A stretch of DNA of 64,000 nucleotides from the NCBI GenBank assembly GCA_016720145.1, contig JADJXV010000002.1, positions 124,001-188,000 on the forward strand. Reading direction: 5' to 3'. A program made the translations under genes and the position numbers. The stretch is from Ignavibacteria bacterium. Lineage in GTDB: Bacteria > Bacteroidota > Ignavibacteria > Kapaibacteriales > UBA961. The notes beneath the pieces are model-generated. The model was not told the DNA's origin. It ran no database searches and was given only the letters and a program-made list of their open reading frames with translations. This document shows positions 1 through 7,709 of this stretch, piece after piece; position 1 is the stretch's first letter; every line of letters starts with the position of its first letter.

Positions 1-416
1 ATTTTACCATCGCAGCTCAAAAAAACATTTCTATACACTCCACTTTCACAGCTAGTACACCAATGCTTGCCGATGAAAACATCATCGTGAATGTAGCAGA
101 GAATCTCATTTCAAATGCCGTCAAATACTCACCATTTAATAAAAATATCTATGTGAATGTATCAAATACTTCCGACTCAACGGTACGCTTTTCTGTTCGC
201 GACGAAGGCCCCGGACTCTCCGCAGAAGATATGACAAAGTTATTCGGAAAATTCACCCGCCTATCGGCGCAGCCCACCGGCGGCGAACACTCCACCGGAC
301 TCGGTCTGTCAATCGTCAAAAAGCTCGTCGAAGCCATGAATGGAAAAGTTTGGTGCGAAAGCAAGCCTGGGCACGGCGCGGAGTTTATTGTAGAATTACC
401 GGCATATATTGGGTAG
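1..416 (+). CDS. Histidine kinase, C-terminal part (5' end outside window)
   Basis: The frame is open from the window edge, so the gene is cut at its 5' end. What remains is an HATPase_c ATP-binding domain. The N box (NLISNAVKYSP), the G1 box (DEGPGLS) and the G2 box (GLGLSIVKKL) are all present, so ATP binding looks intact. The protein ends soon after the domain, so no receiver domain follows. It would be the catalytic end of a two-component sensor kinase. The sensor part and the phospho-accepting histidine are not visible. The G2 region (RLSAQPTGGEHSTGLGLSIV) resembles that of the kinase at 28007-29626, so the two may be paralogues. A REP-like palindrome follows 9 bp after the stop codon. 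Confidence 0.9.
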   Translation, partial: FTIAAQKNISIHSTFTASTPMLADENIIVNVAENLISNAVKYSPFNKNIYVNVSNTSDSTVRFSVRDEGPGLSAEDMTKLFGKFTRLSAQPTGGEHSTGLGLSIVKKLVEAMNGKVWCESKPGHGAEFIVELPAYIG

Positions 417-424
417 CTCTCATC

Positions 425-456
425 CTGAGAGTATCACTTCCGAGTGATGCTCTCAG
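425..456. repeat. REP-like 32-bp palindrome, copy 1
   Basis: An inverted repeat with outer arms CTGAGAG/CTCTCAG, a T-G wobble, inner arms ATCACT/AGTGAT and loop TCCG. The same 32-base unit recurs at 2766-2797, and at 41782-41813 with one change. A different-sequence unit of the same length and layout lies at 3572-3603. Copies 1, 2 and 4 are followed by a related tail (GTGTTC...). All sit just downstream of or between genes. There is no T tract, so it is not a classical terminator. Confidence 0.8.
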
Positions 457-584
457 TGTTCCTGCACTACCAACCGAGCCGCCCTATCGAAGAAGCGAAT
501 GGCTAAGGGAAGATACTTCTTCAGTCAATTCATATTAATAAAATAGTCCGATTATTCACAACTTTATATTTTCGAGGTACTTCC

Positions 585-2752
585 ATGCGCACTATTATCC
601 TTCTTTTTCTCGCTCTTATCTGCTCGTATTCTATTGCTTCGGCTCAAATCCCATCTTGGCACGCTTTGGACGGACCTACTATGCAAGGTGGAATATTTTA
701 TGATTTTGTCCAAAAGCCGGATGGAACAATTTTTACAACATCTGAAGTTAATGGTGTGTACCGTTCGACAGATGACGGGAAATCATGGAAGCAATGCATA
801 AAAGGTTTGCGTAATTGCGAAGGGGTTTCTCTCGCATTATCTCCGAAAGGGACTCTATTTTGTTCAAATATAAATGCAGGACTACAGCCGAATATATACC
901 GTTCGCTCAACAATGGCGACACGTGGGAAGAGATCACTATTTCCGTCCAATCGACTCGAACGTTTGCACCACGTCATATCTACTGCGCAGCAAAACATGG
1001 GAAATTAAAACCAATGGAATGACAGGTTCACTCGCATGCCGTGGCTTAGGTACATTGCCGAATGGAGATTTATATACCGTAAAAGCAGTCGAAGGGCTGA
1101 TGTATATATCGTCGGACAATGGTGAAAATTGGGTAAAAACGACCGGCACGATTCCCGTGCAAGATGAGATAAACACGTTCAGGCATGTATTTGTGATTAC
1201 AACGGCTACGAGTGGTTCAATATATTCGACAATGTTCCAATCTCCTTATATTTTTAGAACATCCGACAATGGAATTACATGGGATAGCATTGCATACAAT
1301 CTACCTATAGATGATGCAAATCAGACAGTAGACGGACTCTGCGTTGATAAATCGGGTACAGTCTATACATCAGTGCGGCTAAAGGGAATTTACAAGTTAT
1401 TGCCTAATTCTACCACATGGCAAGCTTTACCTCAAGAGCCGACCGGACCAAGTGATTGCTTTGCGCTCTTTATCACCAAGAATGGCACCTTGCTAAATGG
1501 AGGACCAAACGGATTATTCCGTATGGCGTCAGGAGCAAGTGCTTGGGACGAAGTCACCGGCATTAAGTATTCTTACATTGACGGGATCGCAGCTACAGAA
1601 GGTAAGTATTTTATGCTTCAAGGCGATTGGCTCTATTCTTCGGATAAATCATCCATAGCATTCATGCCCGTTAGTGGACTTCCAACTGTCAGTAAATTCT
1701 ATGAACTAGCAGCAAAAAACAATTCAGTTGTCATTGCCTCGAATGATTCAATCTATGCCAGCTCGACCGGCGGACAATCTTGGAAGGGGCATTCTTTACC
1801 AGAAGGTATTTTGCCGCTTAGCATATCTACAATTGCAGTACGAGATCAACAAATTGTTTTGAGTATAGAAGATACGGCTACCGATGTTGATGGCAACTTT
1901 CTTTACTCTCTATTTTATTCCAAAGATCTCGGTGCAAACTGGAGTCCTTTGACTTTTTCCAATAATCCCTTAAATCAATGGGGATATGCATCGATATACC
2001 TTGGAGACGGTGAAATAATTGTCGTTGCTGATGACAGGGTAATGCGTTCAACGAATGAAGGTCAATCGTTTGAATTTTTTGAAACGGGTCTTCCGCTTCT
2101 CAGTGGTATAATAGATATTGCTACACTCGACAATGGCAACCGATATCTTCTATCCTCAGATAATGTACTTTACCGTTCAGATGCCGGCTCGCAAGAATGG
2201 AACGAACATAGTTTTCAAATTCAAGATACGTTGCTTGGTGATCTCAAAGTACTGGAAGCTCCCAAGGCAGGTACAAGTCAAAAGCTGATCGCTATCAATG
2301 CATTAAATAATAATTTTTATCTGAGCGACGGAACATCTGCTTGGGAAGATATTTCGATAAATTTCCCTTTTACACAGCCAAGAATTGTAGGCGCTGTCCT
2401 TGTTGCAGGCGATGCAACTCAGCCATTCATTATGGTAGGCACGGCAGGTATGGGCTTGTGGGCAGGATCGCGGCAGAGTATGTCTGCTGAGGGAAAAGAA
2501 AAGTCCAATGAAACTATATCGATACTGCCGAATCCAAGTTCAGATAAAATTACACTCGTAATCAACGATTGGAGCGCCGAACCCATGACTGCTGACATTT
2601 TTGACATACTAGGAAATCAGGCAATCTCAACCACGAGAATTGAAACTGCCCGAATGGTTATAGATTGTTCGCACCTTGCTTCCGGTATGTACCGGCTCTC
2701 TATCTCAACCGGCAAAACGCAGAGGAATTCTACGGTGATGATTGTGCATTAG
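585..2752 (+). pseudogene. BNR-repeat secreted protein with T9SS sorting domain, frameshifted
   Basis: One gene split between two frames. The 5' part (585-1022) begins with a clear signal peptide (MRTIILLFLALICSYSIASA) and BNR/Asp-box repeats such as YRSTDDGKSW and YRSLNNGDTW. The rest (to 2752) continues in another frame with more of them (YISSDNGENW, FRTSDNGITW). It ends in a type IX secretion sorting domain (ILPNPSSDKITL...SGMYRLSIS). The coding signal switches frame near 984-998, around GCAGCAAAACATGGG. No convincing slippery heptamer is visible, so this is either a real frameshift or a sequence error. The intact protein would be about 720 residues: a secreted or surface-attached beta-propeller-like protein of the sialidase/photosystem-stability-factor fold class. 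Its ligand is unknown. Confidence 0.8.
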
Positions 2753-2765
2753 TGCCGTCTTTCTT

Positions 2766-2797
2766 CTGAGAGTATCACTTCCGAGTGATGCTCTCAG
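2766..2797. repeat. REP-like 32-bp palindrome, copy 2
   Basis: Identical to the unit at 425-456, including the TCCG loop. It starts 14 bp after the stop of the BNR-repeat gene. Similarity to copy 1 continues downstream for some 60 bases in degenerate form (GTGTTC, ACCAACC, AGCC, GAAG, GCTAAGG), so the repeated element is longer than its hairpin. Confidence 0.8.
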
Positions 2798-2933
2798 TGT
2801 TCACGCTTGACCAACCTAGCCACTTAAGCGTAGAAGCTAAGGGCTCGGAAGGAAAAAGCTACCTAATTACCACTGAAACCAACCACATTCCCAATCAAGA
2901 AGCAAGTTTATCTTGTTAATTTACTTTAAACTT

Positions 2934-3458
2934 ATGTCAGCTACTATTTTGTTGAAGGTTCTGATGTATTTTGCGGTAGCTGTACTCCAGCCACTATGCA
3001 CTACATTCGCAACAGCTGCTTCCTTTCCCTCAAAAAGGGTGTCAATTAGTACAAAAGACACTCTTCCAACTGATCTTGACCGACATCCTTTGATAAGTGT
3101 TGGTGGGTCATATTTAGGAACAGGAATAGCAATGCTTGGATTAGAATATCCATTAGACAGAAATAGAAACTGGAACATAGAGATAGTGTACTTTCGGTTG
3201 TTTTATCAATCAGGAGAAACAGAGGACGGTGGGCTTATCTCCTTTCGCAGGTATCTTCTCTCTCAAGATATTGTAGTCCGGCCTTCATTTCATGCCGGAC
3301 TTCCATTTCATATTGGGGTTGCATTAGATGCTACCATCTTAAAGCGATTTCTGTATGCACAAGTAAGCGTTAGTGTACCCATTCAGATAACGCTTGTCCA
3401 TCAAAACAGTGGTGGGATGTCAACCATGGTCACGCTCAATGCACGGTTTATGTTGTAG
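2934..3458 (+). CDS. Exported protein of unknown function, probably outer-membrane-associated
   Basis: A protein of about 174 residues that I do not recognise. The ATG at 2934 is preferred over the in-frame TTG at 2913 because it places a hydrophobic signal peptide (MSATILLKVLMYFAVAVLQ) at the N-terminus. The mature part has alternating hydrophobic segments and ends in NARFML, an aromatic C-terminus typical of small outer-membrane beta-barrels. That reading is inference. No Shine-Dalgarno sequence is visible. A strong hairpin terminator follows at 3526-3561. It lies in the same orientation as its neighbours but is separated from the next gene by that terminator and a REP-like element. Confidence 0.65.
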   Translation: MSATILLKVLMYFAVAVLQPLCTTFATAASFPSKRVSISTKDTLPTDLDRHPLISVGGSYLGTGIAMLGLEYPLDRNRNWNIEIVYFRLFYQSGETEDGGLISFRRYLLSQDIVVRPSFHAGLPFHIGVALDATILKRFLYAQVSVSVPIQITLVHQNSGGMSTMVTLNARFML

Positions 3459-3525
3459 CACATGCCGTAGAAAGTGAACTATAATGTCTAATTTATTAGT
3501 TGTTAAGTTATTTTACTAATTTCCC

Positions 3526-3566
3526 AAGTCCTGACTGGTTTCAGAAAACCTGTCAGGACTTTTCCG
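3526..3566 (+). terminator. Rho-independent terminator
   Basis: The stem AAGTCCTGAC/GTCAGGACTT is extended by GGTTT/AAACC across a T-T mismatch, with loop CAGA, followed by TTTCCGTTTT. It ends the transcript of the gene at 2934-3458 and isolates the cyclase array. The core CCTGACTGGTTT also occurs in the hairpin at 39443-39478. Confidence 0.8.
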
Positions 3567-3571
3567 TTTTC

Positions 3572-3603
3572 CCGAGCCCCTCGCTTCTTCGCGAGCGGCT
3601 CGG
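3572..3603. repeat. REP-like 32-bp palindrome, sequence variant (copy 3)
   Basis: Arms CCGAGCC/GGCTCGG, a C-C mismatch, inner arms CTCGC/GCGAG and loop TTCTTC. The sequence differs from the other copies, but the length (32), the 7-bp outer arm plus one mispair plus short inner arm layout, and the following GTGTTCATGCTTG are shared with them. Confidence 0.6.
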
Positions 3604-3709
3604 TGTTCATGCTTGGTCTTTTTTTGTCCTCTCCATACCTCCCTCCACACCAAAATTCACGTATTTTTGCAAGAAAAATCAAAAGCTCCATTCCCCCATC
3701 TACTCCGAT

Positions 3710-5623
3710 ATGAATTATACTGAACTTCAAGCACAGATTGACCTCGCCGACACAGAAATAGAAAACGGAAATTTCGAAGCAGCACTCACCCTTATCACAG
3801 ATGTACTGACGGAATTGGATAATCCTGAAAATCCTCCGCACGCGGAGCGCGATAGTAGCGAACTCACTGTGCAGTTCAATGCATTCTATTCACACGGTAT
3901 GCTCGAGACAAAGCGCGGCGATTACCATGAAGCACTCCGCATTGCTGAAAATACTCTGAAGTTTACCGAAGAGTACCTGCCTCAAAATATAACATCTATC
4001 TGGAATACTCTTGGCATCACCCATTGGAAGCTTGGTAATTTTGACAAATCGTTGGAATTTTATTCTAAAGTACTAGCAGATGATGAACTGAAAGGGAGAA
4101 GAGGGCGATCGCACGCCGGTACTCTTGTTAATACAGGAATAGTCTATGCGACTATTGGCTCGTATGATAAAGCATTGGATTATTTCGAACAAGCACTTAC
4201 CCTGCTTACTACTCTCGACGAAACCACCTTCCGAGCTAATGTGTTGCTCGCAATCTCAGACGTGTATATTAAAATAGGACCAATCGACAAATCAACCGAA
4301 TATTTGGCAATGGCACTCGCTCTCTATGAAACGCTCGGCTATAGATCCGGGATTGGGAGAGTGATGCTCGCCCTTGGGCAAGTATATAATAGTCAAGGCG
4401 ATTATAATCAGGGATTAGAACACTTCGGGAAAGCACTTGCTACCTTCCAAGAGCTCGGCGAAACGCTATCTATTGCTACTGCATTGGGAGGAGTTGGCGA
4501 AACGAGCCGGCTCATGGGTTCGTATTCCGATGCACTCGAACATTTCGGACGCGCACTTGCTCTACATGAGGAACTGGGTAACAAAGAAGGAATTGGTATC
4601 GAATTTGCCAATCTTGGCATTGTCTATGCAACCCATGACTTTGAAGGGTATGACCCTGCAAAAGCGGAAGAGTATTTAGTTCGCGCACTCGCCATCAGCA
4701 AAGACCTTGGCATAAAACACATGACGTACGAAATCCTCAAGCCGCTCGCCGCACTCTATCAGCACGAAGGACGCTGGCAAGAAGCATTCGAACAATATCA
4801 GCTCTCTATTACTCTCCGAGACGAAGTCCAAAGCATAGAAGCCAAGAAGCAGTCCGAACACATGGAACTGCGACGTCAAACCGCTGAACGCGAAAAAGAA
4901 ATCGAAATCGCCAAAGCTACAGCCGCCGCCAAGCTCTCTGCTACCACTAATCTTCTCCACAAAGTTCTTCCTGAAAGTATTTCCACCCGCATGATTGAGG
5001 GCGAGGAGAATATCGCTGATTTCTTTCCGAATGTGTCGATATTATTTGCTGATATTGCGGGATTTACACCGATTTCTGCTGATATGCCGGCGTTCGTTGT
5101 GATTCGGTTTTTAAATCATATCTTCAGAGAATTCGACCGCATTATGCAAAAGCATGGATGTGAGAAAATTAAAACGATTGGCGATGGCTACATGGCAATT
5201 GCCGGCGCGCCAATAGAATGTGCCGATCACGCTGAGCGTATCATGGCTGCAGCGTTTGAGATGCAGGAAACAATTCAATTACCCGAGGAATTTGGTGAAT
5301 ATTTACCTGAGGGAGCGAGTTTTGGTATTCGAATCGGCTTGCATACAGGTTCGGTCGTGGCGGGTGTGATTGGTGATGAACGCTTTGTGTGGGATGTGTA
5401 TTCGGATGCTGTCAATACGGCTGCGCGTATGGAATCTCACGGAGAAGCAGACAAAATCCACGTAACCCATGATTTTGTAAGACTTCTGCAGAATAGATTC
5501 GCAGCTACCAAGAATACTGCGCATGGGATAGAATTTGTGAAGCGTGGTGAGATGGAGATTAAAGGTAAGGGAATGATGAAAACCTATTTTTTAGAACGAC
5601 CTTTGTTAATGGTTAATGGTTAA
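3710..5623 (+). CDS. TPR-repeat class III adenylate cyclase, array gene 1
   Basis: A 637-residue protein predicted to make cAMP from ATP in the cytoplasm. TPR helices fill roughly residues 1-370. A charged coiled-coil linker (about 375-440) carries LLHKVLPESISTRM, and the cyclase domain covers about 440-625. Metal-binding Asp448 (FADIAGFT) and Asp492 (IGDGYM), adenine-specifying Lys486 (EKIKTIGD) and Asp562 (VWDVYSD), and transition-state Asn569 and Arg573 (VNTAAR) are all present. The start at 3710 matches the N-termini of the four sister proteins; upstream in-frame codons run through a terminator and a repeat. A -7-like box TATTTTTGC lies at 3662. The C-terminus is altered (ERPLLMVNG) because a heptamer repeat interrupts the normal gene end. 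It heads five tandem paralogues. Confidence 0.92.
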   Translation: MNYTELQAQIDLADTEIENGNFEAALTLITDVLTELDNPENPPHAERDSSELTVQFNAFYSHGMLETKRGDYHEALRIAENTLKFTEEYLPQNITSIWNTLGITHWKLGNFDKSLEFYSKVLADDELKGRRGRSHAGTLVNTGIVYATIGSYDKALDYFEQALTLLTTLDETTFRANVLLAISDVYIKIGPIDKSTEYLAMALALYETLGYRSGIGRVMLALGQVYNSQGDYNQGLEHFGKALATFQELGETLSIATALGGVGETSRLMGSYSDALEHFGRALALHEELGNKEGIGIEFANLGIVYATHDFEGYDPAKAEEYLVRALAISKDLGIKHMTYEILKPLAALYQHEGRWQEAFEQYQLSITLRDEVQSIEAKKQSEHMELRRQTAEREKEIEIAKATAAAKLSATTNLLHKVLPESISTRMIEGEENIADFFPNVSILFADIAGFTPISADMPAFVVIRFLNHIFREFDRIMQKHGCEKIKTIGDGYMAIAGAPIECADHAERIMAAAFEMQETIQLPEEFGEYLPEGASFGIRIGLHTGSVVAGVIGDERFVWDVYSDAVNTAARMESHGEADKIHVTHDFVRLLQNRFAATKNTAHGIEFVKRGEMEIKGKGMMKTYFLERPLLMVNG

Positions 5624-5778
5624 TGGTTAATGGTTAATGGTTATTGGTTAATAGTAAATGGAAGATGCAGACGATTTTCCCTCATTAACCATTAACCATT
5701 TACCATTAACCATTATTTCTCGAGGCGAGATGGAGATTAAAGGTAAGGGAATGATGAAAACCTATTTTTTAGAACGAC
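5549..5778. repeat. Heptamer inverted repeat flanked by duplicated cyclase gene 3' end
   Basis: The last 52 bases of the cyclase coding end (5549-5600) recur identically at 5727-5778. The second copy restores the usual end (FLERLS, then stop). Between them is a 126-bp element with imperfect arms: tandem TTAATGG heptamers at 5605-5660 and the complementary CCATTAA type at 5684-5715. It looks like an insertion or rearrangement that duplicated the gene end. No transposase gene is present. Confidence 0.85.
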
Positions 5779-5795
5779 TTTCATAAATTACATAT

Positions 5796-7700
5796 ATGAC
5801 TTACGAAGAACTGAGAGATATAATAAGCGATTCTGTAAACGAAGCCAACAAAGGTAATTATGCAGCGACAAAAGAGTCCTTGCTTATGGTTCTTGCTGAA
5901 CTGGAGAAAATTCACCCTTTCGCGGAAGTAACCGAGGAGATTGAGTATTTCAACATATATATTTCTTTACAGTTTAGAGCAAATCATCTTCTTGCTCGAG
6001 CCGAAGGTCGATTAGGGAACAACCAACAAGCTCTCGACTATGCTACAACCTCTCTAATGATAGCTAAAGAGTACCTGCCTGACGAAGTAGAGGGTGCATT
6101 GAATACAATGGGTATTGTGTGTAATTATATGAATTTATACGACAAAGCGTTAGAATTTTATTCTCAGATTTTAGATTCTCTTGACAACATCAAACATGAT
6201 CAATTGAGCGCCGGTACTGCTGTCAATATCGGGTTAATTTACGCAGATATTGGTAGTTATACTACGGCATTGAATTACTACGAAGCAGCGCTTGCCGTGC
6301 TCGAAGAGATTGGCGATAGCGAGTTTAGAGCAAATGTACTCGGCAATATAGCATCTATCTATTCAAGTTTAGGTTCACATGAAAAGGCACTCGAATATGC
6401 ATACAAAGCACTCGCACTTAAACAACAGAATGAGAATACAGATATTTCCACTACATTAGCTACTATAGCAAAAATTTACGCTACAACCGGTGAATATACC
6501 ACAGCGTTGGAATTTTATCAGAAGGCACTCGCTAACGCAAAAGTACTTGGTAAAAAAGGTGATATTGCAATTTGCCTTGGAAGCATGGGACCAATTTATC
6601 AATCAAACGGCCTCCATGCTAAAGCTATTGAACACCTCTCAGAAGCACTCATGATGTTTCTGGAGTTGGGTAATAAACATGGGGTTGCCGTATCAAAAGG
6701 GTATCTTGGTCACACGTATAGTACTATTAATTTTGAAGGTTACAATGCTGTAAAAGCAGAAGAATATTTACTGGAAGCAATAGACATGTGTACCGAAATG
6801 GGCGATAAACCTAATATGAGTGAGGTTCATAGCTATCTTGCAGAATTATATAAAAACGAACACCGCTGGCAGGAAGCGCTCGAACATTACCAACAACATA
6901 TCACTATTAAAGATGAAGTCCATAGCGAGGAAGCCAAGCAGCAAGCTACTCTCATGGAACAACGCCGCCAAACCGCAGAACGTGAAAAAGAAATCGCGCT
7001 CGCCAAAGCAACTGCCGCCGCCAAGCTCTCCGCCACCACCAATTTATTACACAAAGTTCTTCCTGAAAGTATATCTACGCGCATGATTGAGGGCGAGGAA
7101 AACATCGCTGATTTCTTTCCGAATGTGTCGATTTTATTCGCTGATATTGCCGGATTTACGCCAATTTCTGCGGATATGCCGGCGTATGTGGTGGTGAGAT
7201 TTTTGAATCATATCTTCAGAGAATTCGACCGCATTATGCAAAAGCATGGATGCGAGAAAATTAAAACGATTGGTGATGGATACATGGCAATTGCCGGCGC
7301 ACCGATAGAATGTACCGACCACGCTGAGCGCATCACTGCCGCAGCATTTGAGATGCAGGAAACGATTCAATTGCCCGAGGAATTTGGTGAATATTTACCT
7401 GATGGAGCAAGTTTCGGGATTCGTATCGGCCTGCATACAGGTTCGGTCGTGGCGGGTGTGATTGGCGATGAACGCTTTGTGTGGGATGTGTATTCGGATG
7501 CAGTGAATACAGCAGCGCGAATGGAATCACATGGAGAAGCCGACAAAATCCACGTAACCCATGATTTTGTGAGACTTCTGCAGAATAGATTCGCGGCGAC
7601 GAAGAATACTGCGCATGGAATTCAATTTGTCAAGCGTGGTGAGATGGAGATTAAGGGTAAAGGAATGATGAAAACATACTATTTACAACAAGCAAACTAA
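5796..7700 (+). CDS. TPR-repeat class III adenylate cyclase, array gene 2
   Basis: 634 residues with the same layout as array gene 1: N-terminal TPR solenoid, coiled-coil linker and C-terminal cyclase domain. The cyclase has FADIAGFT, EKIKTIGDGYM and VWDVYSDAVNTAARMES, so metal, adenine and transition-state residues are all conserved and cAMP synthesis is expected. The first roughly 260 bases are nearly identical to the start of array gene 5. The segment 7128-7500 is nearly identical to 11001-11373 in array gene 4. This mosaic points to gene conversion. The start codon lies 9 bases after the restored end of the gene-1 copy, and the next gene starts 9 bases after its stop, so co-transcription is likely. 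The TPR half presumably senses a protein partner; which one is unknown. Confidence 0.92.
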   Translation: MTYEELRDIISDSVNEANKGNYAATKESLLMVLAELEKIHPFAEVTEEIEYFNIYISLQFRANHLLARAEGRLGNNQQALDYATTSLMIAKEYLPDEVEGALNTMGIVCNYMNLYDKALEFYSQILDSLDNIKHDQLSAGTAVNIGLIYADIGSYTTALNYYEAALAVLEEIGDSEFRANVLGNIASIYSSLGSHEKALEYAYKALALKQQNENTDISTTLATIAKIYATTGEYTTALEFYQKALANAKVLGKKGDIAICLGSMGPIYQSNGLHAKAIEHLSEALMMFLELGNKHGVAVSKGYLGHTYSTINFEGYNAVKAEEYLLEAIDMCTEMGDKPNMSEVHSYLAELYKNEHRWQEALEHYQQHITIKDEVHSEEAKQQATLMEQRRQTAEREKEIALAKATAAAKLSATTNLLHKVLPESISTRMIEGEENIADFFPNVSILFADIAGFTPISADMPAYVVVRFLNHIFREFDRIMQKHGCEKIKTIGDGYMAIAGAPIECTDHAERITAAAFEMQETIQLPEEFGEYLPDGASFGIRIGLHTGSVVAGVIGDERFVWDVYSDAVNTAARMESHGEADKIHVTHDFVRLLQNRFAATKNTAHGIQFVKRGEMEIKGKGMMKTYYLQQAN

Positions 7701-7709
7701 CATACTACC

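Noticed and set aside
815..960. Alternative ATG-type start for the second part of the BNR gene
   Set aside because: The first part of that frame is unlike BNR repeats, while the overlapping frame from 585 has a signal peptide and proper repeats; a frameshift explains both.
984..1000. Programmed -1 frameshift in the BNR gene
   Set aside because: No X XXY YYZ slippery heptamer and no convincing downstream structure was seen; mutation or error is simpler.
3500..3709. In-frame upstream extension of cyclase gene 1 (70 more codons)
   Set aside because: It would be translated through a terminator hairpin and a REP-like repeat, and the four sister proteins start at the position equivalent to 3710.
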